From GCA-2861595 sp035536185 (GTDB lineage: Bacteria > Actinomycetota > Acidimicrobiia > Acidimicrobiales > GCA-2861595): DNA of 64,000 nucleotides. The notes below the pieces were generated by a model, which saw nothing but the letters and a program-made list of their open reading frames with translations, did no database searches and was not told where the DNA came from. The position numbers and the translations under genes were made by a program. Of the stretch, positions 49,320 to 58,245 are shown in pieces (the first letter of the stretch is position 1; the number at the start of each line of letters is the position of its first letter). The stretch lies in the NCBI GenBank assembly GCA_035536185.1, contig DATLOM010000060.1, positions 1 through 64,000 of the forward strand, read 5' to 3'.

Positions 49320-49374
49320 GCAGGCGATGGTACCGGTCAGGGCTTCAGCCTTGGCGTCCGGGGCACGACGAGCC

Positions 49375-51075
49375 TCACCGCCGGCGGCTGGTGACCACAC
49401 CGACGAGGCCGATGAGCAGAGCCAGGGCGAGCACCGCGGCGGCGGCATAGGCGATCGGCGATCTCTTCTGTCCCGGGCCGTCGTCCGGGGCCCCTGCGTC
49501 CTCGGCCGGTGGTCGGGTGTCGTCGGGTGGAGCAGGGGGACGGGTGTTCACGAAGGAGCGCTTGTCGAGGATGCCGGTGCCCTTGACGAAGACCCAGCCG
49601 TCGTAGATGGCAGGGCGGTAGGTGAACGTGCCGGTCGAGAAGAACAGGGGGATCACGGGAAGATCGCCGGCCAGGACCCGCAGCGCCTCGCCGGTCGCCG
49701 CCCGCCGGGCGACGGGGTCGACGGTGCTGGCGATGCGCTGCGTCAGGTCGTCGAAAGAGGGGTTGCGGTAGCCGGGGTAGTTGAAGGTGGCGTCCCCGGG
49801 GGCCGACCCGAAGAGCCGGCGCAGGAAGTCCGGGTCGTACGAAGCCAATGGTGGCGATGTCCAGATGGCCACTCCGAAGCTCGGTTGACCGCCCTCCTCG
49901 CCCACGGCGCGGGACAGTTCGTCACGGGGAACCCCTCGGGAGGTGGCCTTGGCTCCGGCCCGCTCCAGCGCCAGCGCCACCTGGCGCCCCGCTTCGAGCT
50001 TCACGGGGTCGTTGTCGGCGGCCAGAACCTCGATCGGAGGCAGGCCGAGATTGGCCATCTCCGTGCGGGCGGCGGCGACCTCCTTGGTCTTGTGGAGGAC
50101 GGTCTTCGACGCCCAGGGCGACGCCGGGTGGAGGTACCCGCGATCGGCGGCCACGGCCGTGCCGACGGCCCGGCTCACCCGCCGCAGATCCAGGGCACCG
50201 CTGATCGCTCGGCGCACCTCCGGCCGGTCGAACGGCGCCTGGCGAAGGTTGAACATGAGAACGGTCCCGAGGTAGGCGGGGCCCTCGCGGACCTTCGTGC
50301 CGAGACCCTCGACGCGGGCGGCGGCGTCCTCGGGGAGGCTCACCGGGATCATGTCCACCCGGCGTCGCTCTAGGGCCTGAAGGGTGCCGTTGGCGTCGCC
50401 GATGATCGGCACCTCGAGCATCGACACGGACGGAGGCCCGCGGAAGTACGTCGTGTTGGCTTCGAAGCGGTAGCTCTCGCCGGGCCGGTGGTCGACCAGG
50501 CGGAACGGCCCGCTGCCCACCGGCAGCCCCTCGGGCGCGAGGCGGCTGCGCGGGAGGTTCTGCCACAGGTGGGCGGGCAGGATCGGCACGTCGCTGAGCG
50601 GCTGGTCGAGGAACCCGGGGGAAGGATGCCGCAGGGTGATGACCACCGTGGCCGGGTTGGTGACGACGACCTTCTCCACCGCCCGGAGCTCGGGGGTGAA
50701 GCGGGGATGGGGATGCTCGGCCACGAAGTCGAAGGTGAAGGCGACGTCGGCCGCCGTGACGGGTCTCCCGTCGTGCCACCGAGCGCCGTCGTTGAGCCGG
50801 ATCGTCAGCTGGCGACCATCTGCGCTGGTCTCCACGGCGGTGGCGAGCCACGGCTGAGGTACGCCTTCCTCATCACGCCACAGCAGGGTGTCGTAGACGA
50901 GGGTGACGAGGGAGTAGCCCAGCTCGAAGGTGTAGGGCGTGAGCGTCCCGTCCTCCTGAGGGAACGGCAGGCGGACCACGGGCACAGGGGCGGTCGGGGT
51001 TTCCTGTGACCGGGCACCGGCCACCTCGACGGGGGAAGCCGCCAGCACCAGGACCACAACGCTGGCGATAGCCAT
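49375..51075 (-). CDS. Family 5 (peptide/nickel-type) substrate-binding protein with C-terminal membrane anchor
   Basis: A 566-residue exported protein. It has a signal peptide (MAIASVVVLVLAASPVEVAG), then an SBP_bac_5 fold: YSLVTLVYDTLLWRDEEG, LNDGARWHDGRPVTAADVAFTF, GSGPFRLVDHRPGESY and LMFNLRQAPFDRPEVRRAIS. Instead of an N-terminal lipobox it ends with a Pro/Asp-rich stalk, one membrane helix (AAAAVLALALLIGLVGVV) and TSRRR, like the propeller proteins here. No ABC permease or ATPase lies nearby, so it may be a sensor or an orphan binding protein. The open frame continues far upstream as an antisense artefact; ATG 51075 is the sensible start. Confidence 0.82.
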   Translation of the reverse strand: MAIASVVVLVLAASPVEVAGARSQETPTAPVPVVRLPFPQEDGTLTPYTFELGYSLVTLVYDTLLWRDEEGVPQPWLATAVETSADGRQLTIRLNDGARWHDGRPVTAADVAFTFDFVAEHPHPRFTPELRAVEKVVVTNPATVVITLRHPSPGFLDQPLSDVPILPAHLWQNLPRSRLAPEGLPVGSGPFRLVDHRPGESYRFEANTTYFRGPPSVSMLEVPIIGDANGTLQALERRRVDMIPVSLPEDAAARVEGLGTKVREGPAYLGTVLMFNLRQAPFDRPEVRRAISGALDLRRVSRAVGTAVAADRGYLHPASPWASKTVLHKTKEVAAARTEMANLGLPPIEVLAADNDPVKLEAGRQVALALERAGAKATSRGVPRDELSRAVGEEGGQPSFGVAIWTSPPLASYDPDFLRRLFGSAPGDATFNYPGYRNPSFDDLTQRIASTVDPVARRAATGEALRVLAGDLPVIPLFFSTGTFTYRPAIYDGWVFVKGTGILDKRSFVNTRPPAPPDDTRPPAEDAGAPDDGPGQKRSPIAYAAAAVLALALLIGLVGVVTSRRR

Positions 51076-51177
51076 TCCAGCATTACTGGCGTTTGAACGT
51101 GCACCACGGGTGGTCCTGCGGGTCCTGCGATCACCCACCTTTGGTACCCTGCTGCAATCCCACCAGGAGCAGGATAG

Positions 51178-53907
51178 ATGGCCAAGAAGCCGCCGCCGAA
51201 GAAGGCGCCGCCCAAGCGCAAGTACAAGAAGGCGAAGAAGAGCAGGCTCGGCCTTTGGACCGGATTCGGTCTGCTCCTCCTCATCGGCGCCTACCTGGGC
51301 GTGTTGGCACAGTCGCAGCCCAACGTCGGGGGCCGGGAGCTTCGGGTCGACACCTTCGTCGACCTCGCTGAGCGCGGCCGGCTGGAGAACGCCAGGATCC
51401 TCGACGTCGACTCCTTCGTGGTCGGCACCTACGAGGTCGACGGCAGGAAGATCGCCTACAACGCCCCGTACCTGAAGGAGACCCGCCAGCGCCTGCTCGA
51501 TGTGCTGCTGGAGAACCGGGTCCCCACGACCATCGACCAGCAGAACGGCAAGCGCACCGCGCAGCTGGCCAGCGTGCTCCTGCCGGCCCTGATCATCGCC
51601 GTGCTCTTCGTCTACATGATCATCTCCTACCGCCGGGGCACCGGGCTGTTCGGGATGAAGAGCGGCGCCCGCAAGACAGAGGCGGGCGGCCCCTCCGACG
51701 TCACCTTCGCCGACGTCGCCGGCCAGGACGCCGCCGTCACCGAGCTCAAGGAGATCCGCGACTTCCTGTCCGACACCGAGCGGTTCGCCGGCCTCGGTGC
51801 GGTCGTGCCCAAGGGCGTGCTGCTCTACGGCCCCCCCGGCTGCGGCAAGACGCTTCTGGCCAGGGCCGTGGCCGGCGAGGCGGGCGCCAACTTCTATTCC
51901 ATCTCCGGTTCGGACTTCGTGGAGATCTACGTCGGCGTGGGTGCAGCTCGGGTACGCGACCTGTTCCGCGAGGCGAGGGAGAACGCCCCGGCGATCATCT
52001 TCATCGACGAGCTGGACTCGGTAGGCCGGCGCCGGGGAGGCGGGGGCGTCGCCGCCAGCGGTTCCGGCCAGGAGCAGGAGCAGGCGCTCAACCAGATCCT
52101 CGCCGAGATGGACGGGTTCTCGCCTCTCGAGGGCATCATCGTGATGGGCGCCACCAACCGGCCCGACATCCTCGACCCTGCGCTCCTCCGGCCCGGCCGT
52201 TTCGACCGCACCATCGGCCTCGAGCGACCCGACGAGGAGGGTCGCCTGGCCGTGCTCCAGGTGCACGCCCGCAACAAGCCGATGGATCCCGCTGCCGACC
52301 TCAGGCGCGTAGCCAACAAGGCCATTGGCCTCTCGGGCGCGGACCTGGCCAGCGTGATGAACGAGGGTGCTCTCCTGGCCGCCCGGGCCGGCAGGGCATC
52401 GATCACCCAGGTCGAGCTGAACGCGGCCCTGGCCCGTATCATCGAGGCGCCTGAGCGCCAGCGCCGCCTCTCCATGCGTGACCGCAGCTTCGGGCGCTCC
52501 ACGGGCGGCGGTGGCGAGGACCGGGTCACCTTCGCCGATGTAGCCGGCCTCGACGAGGCCATGGAGGAGCTGGCCGAGGTTCGCCACTACCTGGCCGAGC
52601 CCGAGCGCTTCGTGAAGATGGGCGCCCGCCCCCCGCGCGGCTTCCTCCTCGTCGGCCCCCCCGGCTGCGGGAAGACGCTCCTGGCCAAAGCCGTCGCCGT
52701 GGAGGCCAACGCCGCCTTCTTCGCGGTGGCCGCCACCGAGTTCGTCGAGGTGTTCGTCGGCGAGGGCGCAGGCCGGGTGCGGGACCTGTTCGCCGAGGCC
52801 AAGGCGGCGGCCCCGGCCATCGTCTTCCTCGACGAGATCGACGCCATCGGCGCCCGCAGGGGTGCCTCGGCCGACGGCGGGCGCGAGCGCGAGCAGACCC
52901 TCAACCAGATCCTGGTCGAGCTCGACGGCTTCGACGCCCGTTCTGGCGTCACCATCATGGCCGCCAGCAACCGGCCGGAGATCCTCGACGAGGCCCTCGT
53001 CCGCCCCGGCCGCTTCGACCGCACCGTCGTCATAAGCCTGCCCGACCGCGGTTCCCGGAGGAAGATCCTGGACGTGCATGCCAAGGGGAAGCTCCTCGGC
53101 GCCGACGTCGACCTCGACTTCCTGGCCCGGATCACCCAGAGCTTCTCCGGGGCAGACCTGGCCAACGTGATGAACGAGGGCGCTCTGCTCGCCGCCCGGG
53201 CCAACCTCGACTACGTCCCCATGAGGCTGCTGGAAGAGGCAGTCGAGCGGGTGGGCGTCGGCATCGCCCGGAACCAGCAGCTGACCGACGAGGACCGGGC
53301 CATGGTCGCCTACCACGAGGTGGGCCATGCCCTGGTCGGCCGGGCTCTCCCCGGCGCGCCCACCCCCCACAAGCTGTCCATCGTGTCGCGGGGGCGGTCG
53401 CTCGGGGCGACGCGTACCGTCGACGAGGTCGGCCGGGCCGTTCACTCCCGCACCGCCTTGCTGGACCAGATGGCGGGCATGCTCGGGGGCCGTGCCGCCG
53501 AAGAGCTTGTGTTCGGTGAACCGGGCTCCGGCGCCGCCGACGATCTTCAGCGGGTGGGGCAGCTGGCCCGGATGATGGTGTGCGAGCTCGGTATGAGCAG
53601 CGTGCTCGGCCCGCTCTCCTACAACGGGAACGGCAATGCCCACCAGTACTCCGACGACGTGAGCCGCACCATCGACGTCGAGGTCCGGGGGCTGGTGGAC
53701 GAGGCCTACGGGCGGGCCCACGCCGTGCTGGCCGGCTCCAGGGACGTTCTCGATCGGGCAGCTACAACGCTGCTCGACCAGGAGACCCTGACGGCCGAGG
53801 AGCTCGACGACATCGCGGGGCCCGTGAGGCCCCTGCCCCGCCAGCGGGCCCGGGCGGCCGCCCCCTCGCCGGCCCGCCGGCCCAGCCGGGCCGCCACACG
53901 GACCTAG
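51178..53907 (+). CDS. ftsH3: FtsH-like membrane protease with two tandem AAA domains (second copy)
   Basis: A 909-residue paralogue of the 23968-26730 protein, with the same unusual layout: Lys-rich N-terminus, membrane helix (LWTGFGLLLLIGAYLGVLA), external domain, second helix (VLLPALIIAVLFVYMIISY), AAA1 (GPPGCGKT at 218-225), linker EAPERQRRLSMRDRS, AAA2 (GPPGCGKT at 493-500) and M41 domain with HEVGH at 713-717 and the ligand Asp in GAADDLQRVG. Both Walker B motifs (FIDELDS, FLDEIDA) and arginine fingers (RPGRFDR) are intact. AGGAG precedes the ATG. No TTCAG box was found upstream. It converges on an M50 protease gene with only 3 bp between the stops. Confidence 0.92.
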   Translation: MAKKPPPKKAPPKRKYKKAKKSRLGLWTGFGLLLLIGAYLGVLAQSQPNVGGRELRVDTFVDLAERGRLENARILDVDSFVVGTYEVDGRKIAYNAPYLKETRQRLLDVLLENRVPTTIDQQNGKRTAQLASVLLPALIIAVLFVYMIISYRRGTGLFGMKSGARKTEAGGPSDVTFADVAGQDAAVTELKEIRDFLSDTERFAGLGAVVPKGVLLYGPPGCGKTLLARAVAGEAGANFYSISGSDFVEIYVGVGAARVRDLFREARENAPAIIFIDELDSVGRRRGGGGVAASGSGQEQEQALNQILAEMDGFSPLEGIIVMGATNRPDILDPALLRPGRFDRTIGLERPDEEGRLAVLQVHARNKPMDPAADLRRVANKAIGLSGADLASVMNEGALLAARAGRASITQVELNAALARIIEAPERQRRLSMRDRSFGRSTGGGGEDRVTFADVAGLDEAMEELAEVRHYLAEPERFVKMGARPPRGFLLVGPPGCGKTLLAKAVAVEANAAFFAVAATEFVEVFVGEGAGRVRDLFAEAKAAAPAIVFLDEIDAIGARRGASADGGREREQTLNQILVELDGFDARSGVTIMAASNRPEILDEALVRPGRFDRTVVISLPDRGSRRKILDVHAKGKLLGADVDLDFLARITQSFSGADLANVMNEGALLAARANLDYVPMRLLEEAVERVGVGIARNQQLTDEDRAMVAYHEVGHALVGRALPGAPTPHKLSIVSRGRSLGATRTVDEVGRAVHSRTALLDQMAGMLGGRAAEELVFGEPGSGAADDLQRVGQLARMMVCELGMSSVLGPLSYNGNGNAHQYSDDVSRTIDVEVRGLVDEAYGRAHAVLAGSRDVLDRAATTLLDQETLTAEELDDIAGPVRPLPRQRARAAAPSPARRPSRAATRT

Positions 53908-53910
53908 GGA

Positions 53911-55392
53911 TCACCCCGGGCATTCCGGGCACGTCCAACCGCCGGCGGTGGGCTCGGCGCAGGTCACGCAGATGGGCCGGCCACACAGGTGGCAGGTGAG
54001 GGCGGTGGAGGTCGTGGGGTGGCGGTAGCAGGTGTGGCGTTCCAGCTCCCCGGGCGCGAGCCGCGCCCGGAGGGGCTCGAAGGCCGGCAGCTGCCGAACC
54101 TTCTCGAAATCCGCTTCGGCGTCCAGCTCGGCCAGATCGCGGTAGCCGATGTCGACGGCCCGGTGCAGCCAGACGAGGGCCTCCTCCCGCCGTCCCGCTC
54201 TTGCCCAGCTGCAGGCCACGTTGTAGGCCAGCATCGGGTGCGGGTCGTAGTCGAAGCTCCGCTCACCCACACGGGCGGCGTCGTCGTACCGGCGAGCCTG
54301 GAACAGAGCCTGTCCCACCACTGAAGCCACGCTGTTGCCGGCCCGCTCGCCCAGCGGCCCGTGCACGACGGCCAGAGCGTCGTCGAGGCGCCCGTCCTCG
54401 ATGAGGGCGCGCACGACGCGGGTGCCGGTTCCCCCGGCCGGCCTCTCCTCGAAGGCCTGGCGTAGCAGCTCGATGGCCGCTCGGCTGTCCCTGGTCGCGG
54501 CCACGGCGCTGGGGTGCAGCACCGGCTGCTCTGGGTCCGGCGTCACCGTAGCCAGGATCTCGGCCGCGGGCTCGATCTTGCCTTCCAGCAGGAGCGTCCA
54601 GGCCAGGAGCTCAGAGGCCGCCACCCTGGCCTCGGGCACCTGGGACCAGGTGAGCACCTCCCGGGCCCGGTTCGACGCCGCCAGGAGCGATCGCTGGGCC
54701 AGCGCATCCTGACCCTCCTCCAACCACGCGTCGAGCTCCCGCTGGCGTGGCGGTCGGATGATGTGTTTCAGATCCTGGACGTTGGCGTAGACGAACCATG
54801 CGAGCAGCAGTGCGGCGAGGATGTTGGAGGTCATGAGGGCCACCGCCCCGAGGGCGCCGCCGATGCCGATGGACACGAAGCGAGCGGTTCGCTCACCTCG
54901 CCCGCCGGTGGCCATGTTGAGCAGCGACTTCATGATCCGTCCCCCGTCGAGGGGGAGGATCGGGATCAGGTTGAGCAGCGCCCATCCCAGGTTGACCCAC
55001 ACGATGTCGCCCAGCGCCGACTCCGTCAGCGTTCCGCCGGTGCTGCCGAACAGCCCGCCCTCGGGGCGGGCGAAGACCAGCACGGAGCCACCGGCCAGGA
55101 TGCCGGCCACGGGGCCGGACAGGCTCACGACGAGGTCGCGCCCGGCCGGCAGGGGGCGGTCGGTGTCGGGCACGGTCAGGCCCCCCATACCGTGCAGCAG
55201 GATGCTGCTGTCGTAGCCGAAGACGCGGAAGGCCACGGCGTGGCCCAGCTCGTGCCACAGCACCGACACCAGCGCCACCACCACGAATATGGCGATGGAG
55301 GCCACGTTCGTGTGGCGCAGGCCGAGGAAAACGGCCAGCACGAGGAAGATCGGGTCGATCCGCACGGGTATCGGCCCCAGACGGAGCTCCAT
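53911..55392 (-). CDS. Site-2-type (M50) membrane metalloprotease with TPR region and C-terminal zinc finger
   Basis: A 493-residue protein. N-terminal membrane core with zinc motif WHELGHAVAF (47-51) and LIPILPLDGGRI carrying the distal aspartate, as in S2P/SpoIVFB-like intramembrane proteases. A soluble region with TPR-like helices follows, and a C-terminal B-box-like finger CYRHPTTSTALTCHLCGRPICVTC...CPEC that could bind two zinc ions. ATG 55392 is chosen; the frame runs further upstream into the divergent BNR gene. It may cleave membrane-embedded proteins together with the convergently encoded FtsH. Confidence 0.88.
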   Translation of the reverse strand: MELRLGPIPVRIDPIFLVLAVFLGLRHTNVASIAIFVVVALVSVLWHELGHAVAFRVFGYDSSILLHGMGGLTVPDTDRPLPAGRDLVVSLSGPVAGILAGGSVLVFARPEGGLFGSTGGTLTESALGDIVWVNLGWALLNLIPILPLDGGRIMKSLLNMATGGRGERTARFVSIGIGGALGAVALMTSNILAALLLAWFVYANVQDLKHIIRPPRQRELDAWLEEGQDALAQRSLLAASNRAREVLTWSQVPEARVAASELLAWTLLLEGKIEPAAEILATVTPDPEQPVLHPSAVAATRDSRAAIELLRQAFEERPAGGTGTRVVRALIEDGRLDDALAVVHGPLGERAGNSVASVVGQALFQARRYDDAARVGERSFDYDPHPMLAYNVACSWARAGRREEALVWLHRAVDIGYRDLAELDAEADFEKVRQLPAFEPLRARLAPGELERHTCYRHPTTSTALTCHLCGRPICVTCAEPTAGGWTCPECPG

Positions 55393-55493
55393 CACGTTGC
55401 CCACGAGATCGAGGTTACGGTCGGCCCTGCCACTGGGACCGGTGGCCGTCCAATGGTCCACCTCCCGCGCCCATAGGGTACGGTCACCGACTG

Positions 55494-57077
55494 ATGACGG
55501 AGCCGGACGCCGACGTTCCTTCGCCTGGGCCCCGGCGGCGACGGGCGGGCGGGTTCCGCAGCTTCCTCGGTCTGGCCCTGATCGCATTGGGCGCAGGATC
55601 GGTGTTGATCGCCGGCTCCCTCGAGGAGGCGACGGCGCAGGTGGTGGGCCGCAACGTGCCCATCTCAGCCGAGGCCACCGACCTGCGGATCATCGACGCC
55701 AACAACTCGCCCGCGGTGGTCCGCAGCCCCACCGACGCCACCCAGCTGGCGGTGGTGAACCGGGTGGACACCCCCCGCTTCTCGTGCGCCATGCACGTGT
55801 CCGCCGATGCGGGGGCGACGTGGGCACCGGTGGAAATCCCCTTCCCGGAGGGCGAGGAGCTCCCGGCCCGTTGCTTCGCTCCCGATGCCGCCTACGGCGC
55901 CGACGGCACGCTCTACGTCTCCTTCGTCACCCTCATCGGCCTCGGCAACACCCCGAATGCGGCGTGGGTGGCGAAGGCCGCACCGGGCGAGCGGGGGCTG
56001 TCAACGCCCGTGCGCAGCCTTGGCCCGCTGGCCTTCCAGGTGCGCGTGGCCACCGACCCCGACGAGGCCCGCCGGCTCTGGCTCTCCTACGTCAACGTCG
56101 AGGAGACGGCCACCCTGGGGATAGCCGCGCCCGGCAACCCGGTGCAGGTGATCCGCTCCGACGACGGCGGCGCCACCTGGGGCGAGCCGGTGCAGGTGAG
56201 CGTGCCGGCGCGCCAGCGGGTGATCACCCCGTCCATCGCCTCGGGCCCCGGCGGGAGGCTCTACGCCCTCTACCTCGACCTCGAGGACGACACCCTCGAC
56301 TACTCGGGCGCCCACCAGGGGCGGGGCGGCGACCCGTACCCCGGCACCTGGTCGCTGGTCGTAGCCCGGTCGGGTGACGGCGGCCGGACCTGGCGCGAGA
56401 CGGTGGTGGACGACGGCGTGGTTCCCACCGAGCGGATCATCGTGCTGTTCCCGCCGTCGCCGTCCCTTGCCATCGATGCCGACGGTGAGAAGGTCTATGT
56501 CGGCTTCACCGACGGGCGCGACGGCGACCCTGACGTACGGGTGTGGGCGTCGGACGACGGGGGAGCCCGCTTCGGCCCCGGCCGGCGGGTGAACGACACA
56601 CCGGTCGGCGACGACAGGTCCCAGTACCTGCCGAGGCTGGCGGTGGCGCCCAACGGGCGGGTGGACGTCGTCTACTACGACCGGCGGGCGGACCCGGAGA
56701 ACGTCATGAACCACGTCTCGCTCCAGTGGTCCACCGACGACGGCCGGAGCTGGCGCCCCCGGTTGCGCCTGAGCGACCGGCCCTTCGACTCGCGGATCGG
56801 CTTCGGGAGCGAGCGCCAGCTCCCCGACCTGGGCAGCCGCCTGGGCCTGGTCTCCACGGAGCAACGGGCGCTCGCCGTCTGGACCGACACCCGCGCCGGC
56901 ACCGAGGCCTCCAACAAGCAGGACCTGGCCCGAGCCGTCGCCGCCTTCACCGAGGGGTCCGACCTGCGCAGCCCGTTGCAGGTAGGCGGGGCGGTGGCCG
57001 CTGCGCTGGGCGCGCTGTTGCTCCTGTCGGGGCTGCTTGCCCGCCGGCGGGACCGGCCGAACCATGCCGGAGATTGA
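55494..57077 (+). CDS. BNR/sialidase-like propeller protein with C-terminal membrane anchor
   Basis: A 527-residue exported protein homologous to the propeller part of the 17759-19861 product, sharing NNSPAxVxxPxD, VNRVDTPRFSCAM and DGRLDxIFYDRRADPxxVxN-like segments. N-terminal helix (about 22-45), BNR Asp-box motifs (SADAGATW, SDDGGATWGEP, GDGGRTW, SDDGGARF, STDDGRSW), then a membrane helix near the C-terminus (VGGAVAAALGALLLLSGLL) and a basic tail. The cupredoxin domain of the paralogue is absent. Sialidase activity is not claimed. The ATG lies within the upstream region of the divergent M50 gene. Confidence 0.85.
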   Translation: MTEPDADVPSPGPRRRRAGGFRSFLGLALIALGAGSVLIAGSLEEATAQVVGRNVPISAEATDLRIIDANNSPAVVRSPTDATQLAVVNRVDTPRFSCAMHVSADAGATWAPVEIPFPEGEELPARCFAPDAAYGADGTLYVSFVTLIGLGNTPNAAWVAKAAPGERGLSTPVRSLGPLAFQVRVATDPDEARRLWLSYVNVEETATLGIAAPGNPVQVIRSDDGGATWGEPVQVSVPARQRVITPSIASGPGGRLYALYLDLEDDTLDYSGAHQGRGGDPYPGTWSLVVARSGDGGRTWRETVVDDGVVPTERIIVLFPPSPSLAIDADGEKVYVGFTDGRDGDPDVRVWASDDGGARFGPGRRVNDTPVGDDRSQYLPRLAVAPNGRVDVVYYDRRADPENVMNHVSLQWSTDDGRSWRPRLRLSDRPFDSRIGFGSERQLPDLGSRLGLVSTEQRALAVWTDTRAGTEASNKQDLARAVAAFTEGSDLRSPLQVGGAVAAALGALLLLSGLLARRRDRPNHAGD

Positions 57078-57105
57078 TCAGGTCGACGACCCTCGTGGGG
57101 ATGGC

Positions 57106-57140
57106 TTGTAACCGCCGCTGTCGTGCTGTACTTTGTAACC
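57106..57140 (+). promoter_or_regulatory. TTGTAACC direct repeat upstream of the TrmB-type gene
   Basis: Two perfect copies of TTGTAACC at 57106-57113 and 57133-57140 (27 bp start to start) flank a TACTTT-like -10 candidate, 44-78 bp before the ATG of the regulator. This could be an autoregulatory operator; the inference rests on position and repeat identity only. Confidence 0.45.
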
Positions 57141-57183
57141 TGTAGCGTCATAAAGACCGGCCGACAGGGTGGCGACAGGGCAG

Positions 57184-58101
57184 ATGAGCACCAGCACAGC
57201 AGCGGTCGGGGCATCTCCCGACGGACCCGGCGGCCAGGGTACCGACGACCTGGCCGGCTCAGGATCGCTCCTCGAGAGCCTGCTCGGTGACTTCGAGGCC
57301 TTCGGGCTGAGCGGCTACGAGGCCAAGGTCCTGTTGGCGCTGCTCCAGCTCGGTGCTGCCCCGGCCAGCGAGGTGGCACGAGTGGCCGGCTTGGGCAGGA
57401 CCAACGTGTACCCGACGATCGACACCCTCCAGAGCAAGGGCCTTGCCGAACCGGTGGCCGGGAAGGCGGGCGTCTGGGCCGTGCCGAGCCGGGACGCGAC
57501 CGTCGAGCGGCTCATCGGCCGTGAGGAGCAGCGCCTTCGTCAGCTCAGGGAGCGGGGAGCTCGTGCCCAGCAGAAGCTCGAGCTGCTGGGCCCGGCTCGG
57601 GCCGCCGTTCCCGTGCCTTACGTGCACACCATTCGGGGCGCCGAGGACACCTGGGCCTGCTGGCAGCGGCTCATGGCCTCTACCCGATCGGAGCTGCTGG
57701 TGTTCAACCGGCCGCCGTACGCCTCACCGCCCGAAAACCCCAACCCGGCCGTGCTCGAAACACTGGCGAGGGGGGTGCAGGCCCGGGCCCTCTACCAGCG
57801 TGCTCAGTTGGTTCACCCGGACGCGGAGCCGTTCCGTGTCGTCCATGGGAGATACCACTCGGCCGGGGTGGAGGCCCGGGTGGTCGACGACCTCCCGTTG
57901 AAGCTCGCCATCGGCGATCGCTCGATGGTCCTGCTGGCGATGACCGACCCGGTGGCGCCCGAGATCGGCTTTCCGACGAACCTGCTGATCGAGCACCCCG
58001 GCTTCGCGGCTTTCGCGACGGCCGCCTTCGAGGACTACTGGTCCAACGCGGTGCCATACGAGCAGGTCGTGCCACCCGAGCCAGAGGAGGCCATGAAGTG
58101 A
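57184..58101 (+). CDS. TrmB-family transcriptional regulator
   Basis: A 305-residue regulator. N-terminal winged helix (FGLSGYEAKVLLALLQLGAAPASEVARVAGLGRTNVYPTIDTLQSKGL), a short coiled coil (about 110-140) and a C-terminal PLD-like effector domain (TRSELLVFNRPPY, GVQARALYQ, VEARVVDDLPLKLAIGD). TrmB proteins sense sugars in archaea; bacterial members have varied ligands. ATG 57184 with AGGG upstream is preferred to GTG 57169. It lies between the BNR gene and the exported-protein gene, suggesting it regulates this surface locus. Confidence 0.85.
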   Translation: MSTSTAAVGASPDGPGGQGTDDLAGSGSLLESLLGDFEAFGLSGYEAKVLLALLQLGAAPASEVARVAGLGRTNVYPTIDTLQSKGLAEPVAGKAGVWAVPSRDATVERLIGREEQRLRQLRERGARAQQKLELLGPARAAVPVPYVHTIRGAEDTWACWQRLMASTRSELLVFNRPPYASPPENPNPAVLETLARGVQARALYQRAQLVHPDAEPFRVVHGRYHSAGVEARVVDDLPLKLAIGDRSMVLLAMTDPVAPEIGFPTNLLIEHPGFAAFATAAFEDYWSNAVPYEQVVPPEPEEAMK

Positions 58102-58143
58102 CTTCGGCGCCGTTACGGTGGAAACCCCGTCTACCACAAGTTC

Positions 58144-58175
58144 TTCACGAAATCTTCAGGTTCAGGTGCCAGAAT
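58144..58175 (+). promoter_or_regulatory. Promoter with TTCAG-type repeat (site I)
   Basis: TTCAC-GAAATC-TTCAG (58144-58159), one mismatch in the distal half, 10 bp, then CAGAAT (58170-58175). It faces the 58246 gene, with a leader of about 60 nt containing AAGGAG. This is the only TTCAG site found in the right-hand surface locus. Confidence 0.7.
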
Positions 58176-58245
58176 AGGCGTACATGTACAGCAGGGACAG
58201 CCGCTTCGTAGTGGCCCGGGAAACCAACACAAGGAGAATGCTGGG

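Noticed and set aside
51076..53721. Minus-strand open frame continuing the binding-protein gene upstream to give a 1448-residue protein
   Set aside because: The extension is the exact antisense of the double-AAA FtsH gene. Its composition is that of a GC-rich shadow frame; the real gene starts at 51075 with a signal peptide.
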